Shown: in pieces, positions 18,018-26,959 of the stretch | Position numbering within the stretch: the stretch's first letter is position 1 | Layout of the letters: each line of letters starts with the position of its first letter | NCBI GenBank assembly: GCA_029884425.1 | Contig: JAOUHV010000033.1 | Span: forward strand, 1 to 34,316 | Reading direction: 5' to 3' | DNA from: Gammaproteobacteria bacterium | GTDB taxonomy: Bacteria > Pseudomonadota > Gammaproteobacteria > S012-40 | DNA length: 34,316 nucleotides | Notes under the pieces: model-generated | Told to the model about the DNA's origin: nothing | Database searches by the model: none | The model's input: only the letters and a program-made list of their open reading frames with translations | Program-made: the position numbers and the translations under genes

Positions 18018-20138
18018 TCAAGCCCTCATCGGGGACGCTGCACTGCCTACGTTTGCTACCACAACGATTTCCTTGTTGTCTGGAATCTCGTTGTAGGAAA
18101 GAACATGCAATCCCGGTATGGCGCGTCTGGCGAACTTGGACATCATCTCTCGCAGTGGCGGAGAAACCAGTAACACCGATGGTTTACCTGTCATTTCCTG
18201 CTTTTGAACCGCTTCGGCCAAAGAATCATGGATGCGTTCTGCCAAGCCTGGTTCTACCCCGGCTTCGTTTCCACCACCGGCCTGAACGGTCTGCAGCAAT
18301 ATCTGTTCCAGAGTCGGGTCAAGCGTAATGACCGGCAAAGTCATGTCCAACCCATTAATTTGCTGAACAATTGAGCGGCTAAGTGCCATACGCACCGAGG
18401 CCGTCAAATATCCGACATCTTTATTATGTTGGGCGCTATCGGCCAGGGACTCGGCAATACTACGCATATCGCGGATGGGAATGCCCTCGTTCAGCAGGCT
18501 CTGCAGCACCTTCACCACCATGCCCAGCGTCAGAGTATCCGGCACCAGTTCTTCCACCAGTTTTGGAGCAGTTTTCTTAAGATTATTAAGTAGTTGCTGC
18601 ACTTCTTCCCGCCCCAGCAATTCGCTGGCATGACTCTGCAGGATTTGGCTAAGGTGAGTGGCCACCACCGTACTGGGGTCTACCACGGTATACCCCAAGG
18701 TCTGCGCATGATCACGCTGGCCGGGCTCGATCCAAACGGCCTCCAGGCCAAACGCTGGATCACGACCTGCCATACCGTTGAGGCGGCCATAAACCTGGCC
18801 AGGATTGATGGCCATTTCTCTATCGGTATAAATTTCAGCCTCGCCTATGGGCACACCGTGCAGGGTGATGCGGTAGGCACTGGGGCTGAGCTCCAGGTTG
18901 TCACGAATGTGTACCGGCGGAACCAGGAAGCCCAGCTCCTGCGACAGTTTTTTGCGCACGCCCTTGATCCGCGTCATCAGCTGGCCGCCCTGGTTTTTGT
19001 CCACCAGCGGAATCAACCGGTAGCCCACTTCCAGACCAATCAGATCCACGGGCACGACGTCATCCCAACCCAGTTCTTTGGGCGGCTCAGCCTTAGGCGC
19101 TTCAGCGACGGCTTGCTGTTGAGTACGTAGCACGCCTTCCTTGGCTTTTTGGTTCATCATATAAGCGCCGCCAATTGCCGCACCCCCCAGAATCAGGAAG
19201 GGCAAATTGGGCATCCCAGGAATAATTCCCATACCAGCCATAATGCCGCCACTCACCGCCAAAGTACGCGGCGAGGCGAACAGTTGCGACACTACGTCAT
19301 TACCCATATCACCGGACGCAGAAACCCGCGTCACAATAATGGCGGCAGCAACTGACAGTAACAGTGCTGGAATTTGTGCAACCAGACCATCACCGATGGT
19401 CAGCAGCACGTAGTTGCGCGAGGCATCTGCCAAGGCCATATCGTGCTGGATCATACCGATGATCAAACCACCGATGACGTTAATAAACAGAATCAGAATA
19501 CCGGCGATGGCATCACCACGAACGAACTTGCTGGCACCGTCCATGGAACCGTAAAAATCTGCTTCCCTGACAATCGCCTCACGGCGATTTTGAGCTTCTT
19601 CCTGAGTGATCGAACCTGCGTTCAAATCTGCATCGATCGCCATCTGTTTACCTGGCATCGCATCCAAGGTGAAACGCGCAGTTACTTCAGAAATACGCCC
19701 CGATCCTTTGGTAACTACGATGAAATTGATAATAACCAGAATCGCGAAAACGACGATACCAACCGCATAATTACCGCCGATAACAAATTCACCAAACGAT
19801 TCGATAACCTGACCTGCTGCGTCAGTCCCGGTATGACCTTCGAGCAGCACAACACGCGTCGATGCAATATTCAACGCCAACCGCAACAATGTTGCCACCA
19901 GCAACACCGTGGGAAACGCGGAGAAATCCAGGGGGCGATCAACATAAATAGCCGCCAGCAAAACCACCAGCGACAACGTGATGTTGAAGGTAAAAAGCAT
20001 GTCGAGCAAGAAAGGAGGCATTGGCAAAATCATCATGCCCAGCATGACGATCAGCAACAATGGTACACCTAGCCCACTGTGAATAATGTCCTTAAATGTG
20101 TGTTGAATTGAGGCTCGATCGAACTGTAATGCGGCCAT
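18018..20138 (-). CDS. flhA: Flagellar export gate protein FlhA
   Basis: The 706-residue inner-membrane subunit forms the ring of the flagellar type III export gate. It has about eight N-terminal membrane helices (to about residue 325). The conserved cytoplasmic loop of the FHIPEP family is present, with ADFYGSMDGASKFVRGDA (about 192-209). The soluble C-terminal domain (about 355-706), which docks substrate-chaperone complexes, begins after a Lys/Glu/Pro-rich linker. The start at 20138 gives the usual N-terminus but has only a weak Shine-Dalgarno. It lies 27 bases after flhB. Confidence 0.97.
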   Translation of the reverse strand: MAALQFDRASIQHTFKDIIHSGLGVPLLLIVMLGMMILPMPPFLLDMLFTFNITLSLVVLLAAIYVDRPLDFSAFPTVLLVATLLRLALNIASTRVVLLEGHTGTDAAGQVIESFGEFVIGGNYAVGIVVFAILVIINFIVVTKGSGRISEVTARFTLDAMPGKQMAIDADLNAGSITQEEAQNRREAIVREADFYGSMDGASKFVRGDAIAGILILFINVIGGLIIGMIQHDMALADASRNYVLLTIGDGLVAQIPALLLSVAAAIIVTRVSASGDMGNDVVSQLFASPRTLAVSGGIMAGMGIIPGMPNLPFLILGGAAIGGAYMMNQKAKEGVLRTQQQAVAEAPKAEPPKELGWDDVVPVDLIGLEVGYRLIPLVDKNQGGQLMTRIKGVRKKLSQELGFLVPPVHIRDNLELSPSAYRITLHGVPIGEAEIYTDREMAINPGQVYGRLNGMAGRDPAFGLEAVWIEPGQRDHAQTLGYTVVDPSTVVATHLSQILQSHASELLGREEVQQLLNNLKKTAPKLVEELVPDTLTLGMVVKVLQSLLNEGIPIRDMRSIAESLADSAQHNKDVGYLTASVRMALSRSIVQQINGLDMTLPVITLDPTLEQILLQTVQAGGGNEAGVEPGLAERIHDSLAEAVQKQEMTGKPSVLLVSPPLREMMSKFARRAIPGLHVLSYNEIPDNKEIVVVANVGSAASPMRA

Positions 20139-20165
20139 ATGATTTCTCGTAAACGATCCCGGCTA

Positions 20166-21302
20166 TTAGTTGTCACGCCTGAACCCTTCGGGAATCGTGA
20201 CATCAGTAAACTCCAATGGCCTTGAAAAATCTGTACCAGGCTTGTCTTTGAGCGAGAAAATATATGCAAGTACCTTGGCAACTGCCAGGTATAACTCGGA
20301 TGGAATCTCTTCATCCAGGTCGGTACTGTAGTAAACAGCACGCGCCAAGGCGGGTGATTCGAGTATGGGAACGTTATGTTCATTTGCAACAGCACGAATG
20401 CGGAACGCCAAAGTGTCCGTACCTTTGGCCACAACTACCGGAGCGCCACCGGATTCCTGATCGTATCGTAACGCAACCGAATAGTGGGTCGGGTTGGTAA
20501 TAACCACATCTGCGGTTGGCACTTGTTGCATCATCCGACGTCTGGCCATCTCAATTTGCACACGACGGATACGCGATTTGGTTTCGGGGCTACCTTCCTG
20601 GTTTTTATTTTCGTCTTTGACTTCTTTCTTGGTCATCTTCAACTGCTGGGTGTTGTTCCATATCTGAAATGGTGTATCCATCGCTGCAACAACAATCAAA
20701 CTAAATGACATTAAAATAAAAAACCAAATAATATCGCGACCAAGAAACTCCAACGCGACTTCCACCGGCATATATCCCAAACCCATTATAGAATCGGCTT
20801 GCCACATCAAAATGGCAACCGCAACCCAACCTATCAGGACCACCTTGGCGATTGCCTTCACCAGCTCCATCAATCCCTGAGCACCAAAAATACGCTTTGT
20901 ACCTTTCAATGGATCAAGCTTGCTGCCCTTGAACGCCATGGCTTTGAAGGAAAAGTTCCAACCACCAACAATCATGGGGATAAATAATGCGACCAAATAA
21001 AGCATCAACATCAAGGGTGCCATCAAAATCAGACTTTCAAGTATCCGATCCTGTAGTAGCAATGCCATAAATTTGGTATCAAAGATTTGCTCACGTGTTG
21101 GCGAAAAGCCAATTTTGAGAATGTCCAGAAGTTTGTCCATCATGGTCGGCCCCAACATCAATAGCCCTGCACCTGATGCGATCATCATAAAGAAGGTGTT
21201 GAATTCACGCGAGCGTGGCACCTGACCACGCTCGCGCGCATCGGTTCGACGTTTCTCCGAGGGGGCTTCCGACTTTTCTTGGCCGTCTTCGTTCTCTGCC
21301 AT
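20166..21302 (-). CDS. flhB: Flagellar export specificity switch FlhB
   Basis: The 378-residue product has four membrane helices (about 33-55, 88-113, 145-168 and 188-210). Its cytoplasmic domain carries the autocleavage site NPTH (270-273), which switches export from hook to filament substrates. The N-terminus has the expected charged EKSEAPSEKRR start. The ATG shares one base with the fliR stop (TGATG). Confidence 0.97.
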   Translation of the reverse strand: MAENEDGQEKSEAPSEKRRTDARERGQVPRSREFNTFFMMIASGAGLLMLGPTMMDKLLDILKIGFSPTREQIFDTKFMALLLQDRILESLILMAPLMLMLYLVALFIPMIVGGWNFSFKAMAFKGSKLDPLKGTKRIFGAQGLMELVKAIAKVVLIGWVAVAILMWQADSIMGLGYMPVEVALEFLGRDIIWFFILMSFSLIVVAAMDTPFQIWNNTQQLKMTKKEVKDENKNQEGSPETKSRIRRVQIEMARRRMMQQVPTADVVITNPTHYSVALRYDQESGGAPVVVAKGTDTLAFRIRAVANEHNVPILESPALARAVYYSTDLDEEIPSELYLAVAKVLAYIFSLKDKPGTDFSRPLEFTDVTIPEGFRRDN

Positions 21303-22078
21303 CAGCGAACGTGACCTATGGTTTTAATAACTTCCATGCCATCCAGTGACAAATGCTTAAAGCTTTCAAGCATCATAGGCAACGACAACAGGATGATATA
21401 AAAACCTCCGGCAATCGTAATGGCAAAGCCCACCGCAAAAATATTCAGCTGGGGCGCTGCACGTCCCATAACACCCAGAGCAATATTCACCAGCAACAAC
21501 GCTGTTACCGCCGGCAGGGACAGCATTAATGCCCCTTCGAACATTTTACTGCCCCAGTCGACAATCATCTTGAATGCGGATTTATCCACACCTTCCAGTC
21601 CTATAGGCAGCGTTTGAAAACTATCTGCCAACATACGTATCACCGCCAAGTGACCATCCATGGCCAGAAAAAACAGCGTGACCATGATCAAAAACATCAT
21701 ACTCAAAACCGGCGCCTGTGAACCATTGACAGGATCAATCATGGTGGAAAAGCCCAAACCCATTTGCATCGCAATAATCTGACCGCCAATTACGAATGCA
21801 CCAAACACCATGTGAAAAATAAATCCCATCGATACGCCAATCATCACCTGCTGAATAACCAGCATGAAACCCTCGGCACTCACCGGATCAATTTGTGGAA
21901 CTGCAGGAACAGAAGGAACAATGGCAATCGTCAATGCCAACGCCAGAACCACTCGAACCTGAATTGGAATAAACGCAGAACTGAAAATGGGAAAGGCAGC
22001 AACAAATGCGGTAACGCGCACAAAGGGCCATAAATACTGACCTATCAAACCACCGATTTCAGCGCCAGTAAACAACAT
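21302..22078 (-). CDS. fliR: Flagellar export gate protein FliR
   Basis: The product is 258 residues, the normal length, with hydrophobic segments through most of the protein (six predicted). VNGSQAPVLSMMFLIMVTLFF (about 118-138) and the Gly/Ile-rich C-terminal helix (about 208-236) are typical. It forms the core export gate with FliP and FliQ. The gene starts 4 bases after fliQ and overlaps flhB by one base. Confidence 0.96.
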   Translation of the reverse strand: MLFTGAEIGGLIGQYLWPFVRVTAFVAAFPIFSSAFIPIQVRVVLALALTIAIVPSVPAVPQIDPVSAEGFMLVIQQVMIGVSMGFIFHMVFGAFVIGGQIIAMQMGLGFSTMIDPVNGSQAPVLSMMFLIMVTLFFLAMDGHLAVIRMLADSFQTLPIGLEGVDKSAFKMIVDWGSKMFEGALMLSLPAVTALLLVNIALGVMGRAAPQLNIFAVGFAITIAGGFYIILLSLPMMLESFKHLSLDGMEVIKTIGHVR

Positions 22079-22082
22079 GGCG

Positions 22083-22352
22083 CTAACCTATCATCATCGG
22101 GATATCCACGATCATGCGGTGCATGTATGAAAGTAACAAATTCAACATATACGGACCAGCAACCATGAGAGTTGCAAAAGTTATTAAAAGCTTTGGAATG
22201 AAACTAAGGGTCATCTCATTAATGGAGGTCGCCGCCTGGAACATCGCAACAACCAAACCGATCGCCAACGCTGGCAACAAACAGATGCTTACTAACAAAG
22301 TTAACAGCTCGAGCGTATCCTGGAATATATCGACGACTGACTCAGGTGTCAT
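22083..22352 (-). CDS. fliQ: Flagellar export gate protein FliQ
   Basis: This is an 89-residue protein with two membrane helices (about 14-37 and 51-74), starting with MTPESVVDIFQDTLELL, a typical FliQ head. It stacks around FliP/FliR in the export gate. It lies 9 bases after fliP and 4 before fliR. Confidence 0.96.
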   Translation of the reverse strand: MTPESVVDIFQDTLELLTLLVSICLLPALAIGLVVAMFQAATSINEMTLSFIPKLLITFATLMVAGPYMLNLLLSYMHRMIVDIPMMIG

Positions 22353-22361
22353 ATAAAGCCC

Positions 22362-23111
22362 TCAGATATAAAAACTCGATGCCAGCGTTCCCATAATCAA
22401 CGCCCAACCATCAACCAAAACAAACAACATGATTTTAAAAGGCAGTGATATCATCATGGGAGATAGCATCATCATACCCATCGCCATCAACACGCTGGCC
22501 ACGATAAGATCGATAACCAAAAATGGTATGTAGATCAAAAAACCAATTTGAAATGCTGTTTTCAATTCACTAGTCACAAATGCGGGAATCAGCATAGAAA
22601 ACGGAACATCTTCAGGCGAAGAAATATTGGTATGTCCAGAAATATTACCAAACATTTCCAAATCACTTTCCCGGGTTTGTGCCATCATAAATTCTCTGAA
22701 TGGCCCTTGTGCCGCCTTAAAGGCTGCGGGCGCTTCAAGCTTTTCATCCATATAGGGCACAATGGCTTCGTTATAGACTTTGGTAAAAACCGGCTCCATG
22801 ATAAAGAACGTCAAAAACAGTGAAAGACCGATAAGGACCTGATTGGATGGCGCCTGCATCAAACCGATCGCCTGGCGAAGTATCGACAGTACAATCACTA
22901 TACGAGTAAATGCAGTCAACATCATCAACGCTGCTGGCAAGAAAGTAAGCAGCGTCATAATCGCAAGGACTTGCAGCGTCAAACTGTAAGTTTGTCCACC
23001 ATCAGGGTTTGTCTGTACGGACAATGCGGGAACACCCGGATCCGCTGCCATCACGACTTCTGGCATCCACGCCACCAACAAAAGTGCTGCAAAAATAAAG
23101 AGTCTATTCAT
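22362..23111 (-). CDS. fliP: Flagellar export gate protein FliP
   Basis: The start is placed at ATG 23111, giving 249 residues and a neat ATGA overlap with the fliO stop; a GTG at 23120 is the alternative and would add three residues. A cleavable signal peptide (about 1-22, ending VVMA) is followed by four membrane segments. The family signature [20 protein letters not shown] is at about 63-82 and the soluble periplasmic loop lies between segments two and three. FliP is the central gate subunit. Confidence 0.95.
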   Translation of the reverse strand: MNRLFIFAALLLVAWMPEVVMAADPGVPALSVQTNPDGGQTYSLTLQVLAIMTLLTFLPAALMMLTAFTRIVIVLSILRQAIGLMQAPSNQVLIGLSLFLTFFIMEPVFTKVYNEAIVPYMDEKLEAPAAFKAAQGPFREFMMAQTRESDLEMFGNISGHTNISSPEDVPFSMLIPAFVTSELKTAFQIGFLIYIPFLVIDLIVASVLMAMGMMMLSPMMISLPFKIMLFVLVDGWALIMGTLASSFYI

Positions 23112-23623
23112 CTTTTCCACTGCTTTATTACCGCGTTAAGACGTTCAGAAAAGGCTGAGCCAACCACCGAGTTCTCGGTTGAAACATCAACTGGATACTT
23201 TAAAACATGCAAGGTTTGTATGCGACCAGGAGAAATTCCAACAACAATTTGTTCATCGCCAACTTGTATAAGAACAATTCGATCTCTTGTACCTAACGAC
23301 AAACCAGAAATAATTTTCATCGTGTCATTGGCAATAAAGGCTGTGCCAGCAAAGCGTTTAAATGCCCAGGCACTTCCAAAAATGGCCGCAACTACCAATC
23401 CAAGTCCCAGCGTTACCTTAAGCAAGGCCGAGGTAGTGTCCGGCGCACTATAGGATTGGTGAGATTGAATTACAGGCCTTGCCGGAGCAGTAGAAACTGC
23501 CGGGGCAACGACTGCATCTGCAGATGCGATCTGCAAAGATTGTTCGTCAACACGCTGCACAGCATCCGCAGAAAAAACGGCGATGGGAAAGATCATCAAA
23601 AGTATTATCAGTGCACGCATCAT
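23108..23623 (-). CDS. fliO: Flagellar assembly protein FliO
   Basis: The 171-residue product starts with a signal-peptide-like stretch (about 1-18, [15 protein letters not shown]). It then has a periplasmic Ala/Val/Pro-rich segment, one membrane helix (about 65-86) and a cytoplasmic domain with [21 protein letters not shown] (about 109-129), typical of FliO. It helps FliP oligomerise. The ATG overlaps the fliN stop by four bases. Confidence 0.92.
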   Translation of the reverse strand: MMRALIILLMIFPIAVFSADAVQRVDEQSLQIASADAVVAPAVSTAPARPVIQSHQSYSAPDTTSALLKVTLGLGLVVAAIFGSAWAFKRFAGTAFIANDTMKIISGLSLGTRDRIVLIQVGDEQIVVGISPGRIQTLHVLKYPVDVSTENSVVGSAFSERLNAVIKQWKR

Positions 23624-24030
23624 TGTAGTTTCTTTATACGTTCCATGGCAGTAATAACGTCGGTCAAACGAATACCGAATTTTTCGTTAACCACAACGAC
23701 TTCTCCATGAGCAATCAGCGTACCGTTAACCAGCACATCCAGTGGCTCGCCAGCGAGGCGATCCAGTTCAACCACCGAACCTTGGTTCAGTTTAAGCAAG
23801 TTGCGTATGCTGATTTGTGTTCGACCAATTTCCATCGAGATGGTGACGGGAATATCCAGAACCATATCCAAGTCGACAGGTTCCTCACCACTTTTTCCTG
23901 CCTGGCCAGCAATTTCACTCAACGGCGAAGTGCGAAATGCGCCATCATCGGTATCGCGTTGTTCCGCCAGCGCTTCTGCCCAAGCATCCTCAACACCATC
24001 ACCATCTAAATTGTCGCCTTGTTCTGCCAT
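23620..24030 (-). CDS. fliN: Flagellar motor switch protein FliN
   Basis: The product is 136 residues: an acidic N-terminal extension (about 1-50) followed by a SpoA/FliN domain with LDIPVTISMEIGRTQISIRN (about 58-77) and EKFGIRLTDVI. FliN builds the lower C-ring with FliM and binds FliH and CheY-P. AGGAG lies 6 bases before the ATG. The gene sits 17 bases after fliM and overlaps fliO by 4. Confidence 0.96.
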   Translation of the reverse strand: MAEQGDNLDGDGVEDAWAEALAEQRDTDDGAFRTSPLSEIAGQAGKSGEEPVDLDMVLDIPVTISMEIGRTQISIRNLLKLNQGSVVELDRLAGEPLDVLVNGTLIAHGEVVVVNEKFGIRLTDVITAMERIKKLQ

Positions 24031-24047
24031 TTCAACACTCCTGCCTC

Positions 24048-25037
24048 TTATTCTTCACCCGGTTGCACATGCTTGATTGCTTCGATAACTCGCAGTGCCT
24101 TATTGCCATGTTGCACACCATGCTCGCAGCGTATAATTGGAACGCCTGCGGCCCGTAACACAACATTTTCTGGCATTTCAAATGAAATAATGTCACCTAC
24201 ATTTAAATCTTTGACCTGTCGCAATGTAAGACGCGCCTTGGACAATTCAGCACGCATTTCCACTTCTGCATCCAATATTTCTTCACGAAGTGCCTGACTC
24301 CAGCGTTCGTCCATTTCAACGTGATCGCTCAATACCCCGGCATCTAGCAACTCACGGATGGGTTCGAGCATGATATATGGGAAGGTAACGTGCATTTCAC
24401 CGCCGCCACCTTCCAGCTCCACGTTGAACGTACTGACAACAACAACTTCACTAGGGCTTACGATATTGGCAAAATGTGGATTGACTTCAGCACTCAAAAA
24501 TTCATAATCGACCTGCAATACAGGTGACCAGGCTTCAGCCATGTCATGAAAGGCTTTTTGCAGTATTCCTTCGACGATTTTTAATTCGGTAGCGGTAAAT
24601 TCGCGACCTTCTATTTTGGTGTGGAAACGCCCTTCACCACCAAAATAATTATCAACCATGATGTACACCAGCTTAGGGTCAAACACGAACAACCCCGTGC
24701 CACGCAGCGGATTCATCCGCACCATATTCAGGCTGGTCGGCACGAATAGGCTATGTACGTATTCAGCAAATTTCATCATTTGTACGCCGTTCACAGAAAT
24801 TTCTGCTGCACGACGCAACTTGTTGAATAAACTCACGCGGAAAAAGCGCGCAAAACGCTCGTTAATCATTTCCAGGGTCGGCATCCGACCGCGAACAATG
24901 CGATCCTGGCTGGCAAAATCAAACGTGGCAATTTCATCATCGCCACTCACACCACTATCTGTTTCAACACTACCGCCGGAGACCCCGTGCAACAGCGCGT
25001 CAATTTCGTCTTGCGATAATATATCCACGCCAGCCAT
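24048..25037 (-). CDS. fliM: Flagellar motor switch protein FliM
   Basis: The 329-residue product is the C-ring switch subunit. The N-terminal CheY-P binding peptide is visible as DILSQDEIDALL (5-16). The middle CheC-like domain (about 45-225) is followed by a C-terminal SpoA domain (about 250-320) with LNVGDIISFEMPENVVL. AGGGG lies just before the ATG. It follows fliL by 15 bases. Confidence 0.97.
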   Translation of the reverse strand: MAGVDILSQDEIDALLHGVSGGSVETDSGVSGDDEIATFDFASQDRIVRGRMPTLEMINERFARFFRVSLFNKLRRAAEISVNGVQMMKFAEYVHSLFVPTSLNMVRMNPLRGTGLFVFDPKLVYIMVDNYFGGEGRFHTKIEGREFTATELKIVEGILQKAFHDMAEAWSPVLQVDYEFLSAEVNPHFANIVSPSEVVVVSTFNVELEGGGGEMHVTFPYIMLEPIRELLDAGVLSDHVEMDERWSQALREEILDAEVEMRAELSKARLTLRQVKDLNVGDIISFEMPENVVLRAAGVPIIRCEHGVQHGNKALRVIEAIKHVQPGEE

Positions 25038-25052
25038 GAACTACCCCTGTAT

Positions 25053-25571
25053 TTATTGCGTGACAAAACTGGTGAAATAGAGAGCTTCCACTGCGTCTTT
25101 TTTCCCTGTTTGTTCTTCCAATATCCGCTTTACAACCTCAAGTGCTGATTGACGCAACGACTCCTTTCCTTCAGCGGAGTACAACGTTTCTGACGTCTGG
25201 CCACTAAACAGCATCAGCAAATCATTACGTATCAGCGGCATGTGAGTTTCCAGAGACTTAACCACTTCCTCTTCGCGCGTCATGACCTGTACAGATATCT
25301 GCAAATAGCGCGTGCGACCACGGTCCTGAAAATTAACCACGAACGCGGGTTCAAATGGATGGTAGAGCGGGGGCTTGTCTTTGTTGGCTTGCTCAGACGC
25401 CGAAATTTGCGCGCTTGCTGCGCCAGGTGGATTCAGCATTCCCATGGATTTGAGCAGGAAAAAAATTCCACCCATGCTGGCGAGTACCAACAAAATAGCG
25501 CCAAAGACAATGATGATTACGAGTTTGGCGGAACCTCCGCCGGAACTGGGTGCTGACGCTTCTTCTGCCAT
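25053..25571 (-). CDS. fliL: Flagellar basal-body associated protein FliL
   Basis: The product is 172 residues, with a short cytoplasmic head, one membrane helix (about 17-40) and a periplasmic domain (about 65-172) with RYLQISVQVMTREEEVV and PLIRNDLLMLFSGQ. FliL rings surround the stator and support torque. It is the first gene of the leftward block; AGGACAGG precedes the ATG, and a sigma-54 type promoter lies about 45 bases upstream. Confidence 0.95.
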   Translation of the reverse strand: MAEEASAPSSGGGSAKLVIIIVFGAILLVLASMGGIFFLLKSMGMLNPPGAASAQISASEQANKDKPPLYHPFEPAFVVNFQDRGRTRYLQISVQVMTREEEVVKSLETHMPLIRNDLLMLFSGQTSETLYSAEGKESLRQSALEVVKRILEEQTGKKDAVEALYFTSFVTQ

Positions 25572-25615
25572 GGAACCTGTCCTTTTCTGTATTTGATCGA
25601 GACCATAATCAAATT

Positions 25616-25631
25616 AGCAAGACATATGCCA
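25616..25631 (-). promoter_or_regulatory. Sigma-54 (RpoN) -24/-12 promoter for the fliL operon
   Basis: The minus strand reads TGGCATATGTCTTGCT. This matches the TGGCAC-N5-TTGCW consensus at all but one or two positions, and the GG and GC pairs are exactly 10 bases apart. It predicts a start near 25605 and a leader of about 33 bases before fliL. In Pseudomonas and Vibrio this operon is RpoN- and FleQ/FlrC-dependent. The activator sites were not identified. Confidence 0.82.
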
Positions 25632-25759
25632 GGCAAATATTGACAAATTTCTATGAAAATAAATGAGTTATACTACGAAAAAGGATGCCGCCAAATTTAC
25701 GTCTCTTGCAAAAACCCCCTTTTCTACGTTATCTGGCAGTAATGCCGGCACCAATAACA

Positions 25760-26887
25760 TCACGCGGATTGATCGGAGTATCGTTCTCTGATCGCAACAA
25801 ACTCATCCAGGTGAGCCAAAAATATATCGATCAAATGGGGATCAAAATGCAGGCCCGCCCCTTCACGCAGATAGTTTATTGCATCATCAAGCGACCAAGC
25901 TTTTTTGTACGGACGCTCAGAGGTCAGGGCATCAAACACATCGGCAACAGCAACAATACGTGCAAACAATGGAATCTGCTCCGCCCGCAAACCTGCCGGA
26001 TAGCCACTGCCATCCCATTTTTCGTGATGGCACAAGGCAATTTGCCGCGCTGCCTCCAACAGCCCGGAGGCATGGCCCGACAACAGCTCTGCACCGATTT
26101 CCGGGTGTTTTTGCATAGTTTGCCACTCCGCTGGGGCCAGTTTGCCGGGCTTAAGCAGAATGGCGTCGGGAATACCTATCTTTCCCACGTCATGCATAGG
26201 ACTCGCGTTCAGAATCAAATCGCAATCGGCTTTTGACAAGCCTAGCTTTACTGCCAACAACTTCGACATTTTGCTCATACGGACAATGTGCAGACCGGTT
26301 TCGTTGTCACGATACTCAGCCGCACGTCCCAAGCGACGAATAATTTCGAGCCGGGTCTGTTCCAGTTCCTCGGTGCGCGCCCTAATTTTTTCTTCCAGGG
26401 CATCATTTTGCATTCGCACCTGATGATGCAACATGCGCACTTCCAGCATGTTGCGAATCCGATTTATCAATTCAACAACATCGAATGGTTTGTTCAAAAA
26501 ATCCCGCGCACCCGCTTGCAGTGCTCGAATTCGGGTATCTCGATCAATTTGCGCCGTTAATACCAGTACCGAAAGATAATCGCTGGTTGTCAGTGCGTTC
26601 AGTCTATCCATCACCTCAAAACCATCCATGTGCGGCATATTCAGATCCAGTAGCACCAACTCGTACGGTGACTGTTGGTAGCTATTTACCCCCTCACGCG
26701 GGTCGGTAAAGCAGCTCACGCTCGAATAGCCTTCTGAACGCAACATTTTTTCAATGATCTTCACATTGGCGGGCTGATCATCAATCACCAAAATGCGCGC
26801 ACTTTTGATATCCACAGAATCCAAGTTTGGAGCCAACGCCTTTCCCCCAGACCAACTCACGCCCAACAAACATCGTCCGATTGCCAT
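25760..26887 (-). CDS. Response regulator with HD-GYP c-di-GMP phosphodiesterase domain
   Basis: The 375-residue product has an N-terminal receiver (about 29-150) with the acidic pair D36/D37, phospho-acceptor D81 in LLDLNMPHMDG and the Lys in LNKPF. A coiled-coil linker (about 152-185) leads to an HD-GYP domain (about 185-370). The metal and signature residues are all present: HDVGKIGIPD (232-241), HPEIG (261-265) and HHEKWDGSGYP (287-297), so it should be an active c-di-GMP hydrolase. The start is likely ATG 26887; residues 1-25 are not part of the receiver, and a later start cannot be excluded. It lies 72 bases after the HhH gene and 188 bases before fliL, without a convincing terminator on either side. 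Confidence 0.93.
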   Translation of the reverse strand: MAIGRCLLGVSWSGGKALAPNLDSVDIKSARILVIDDQPANVKIIEKMLRSEGYSSVSCFTDPREGVNSYQQSPYELVLLDLNMPHMDGFEVMDRLNALTTSDYLSVLVLTAQIDRDTRIRALQAGARDFLNKPFDVVELINRIRNMLEVRMLHHQVRMQNDALEEKIRARTEELEQTRLEIIRRLGRAAEYRDNETGLHIVRMSKMSKLLAVKLGLSKADCDLILNASPMHDVGKIGIPDAILLKPGKLAPAEWQTMQKHPEIGAELLSGHASGLLEAARQIALCHHEKWDGSGYPAGLRAEQIPLFARIVAVADVFDALTSERPYKKAWSLDDAINYLREGAGLHFDPHLIDIFLAHLDEFVAIRERYSDQSA

Positions 26888-26959
26888 ATTATTCGTCCAT
26901 GTGTTTTTTTTCTACATAGAAATCATCAGCAAGGTTGTCAGCCCAAATTAACAATAAGG

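Noticed and set aside
18012-18023. Inverted repeat GCTTGTTCAAGC across the flhA stop as a terminator
   Set aside because: Short stem with a two-base loop and no T-tract; lies inside a continuous operon.
19374-20072. Long plus-strand frame antisense to flhA
   Set aside because: Shadow of flhA: Gln/His/Asn-rich translation without family resemblance or ribosome site. The same holds for plus-strand frames at 10050-10673, 12527-13150 and 25685-26236.
25640-25674. TTGACA and TATACT on the plus strand upstream of fliL
   Set aside because: The spacer is 23 bases, too long for a sigma-70 promoter, and no plausible plus-strand gene follows.
26888-26959. CTGACA-N17-TATGTA as a promoter for the HD-GYP gene
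   Set aside because: The -10 matches at only three of six positions; not better than background in this A+T-rich spacer.
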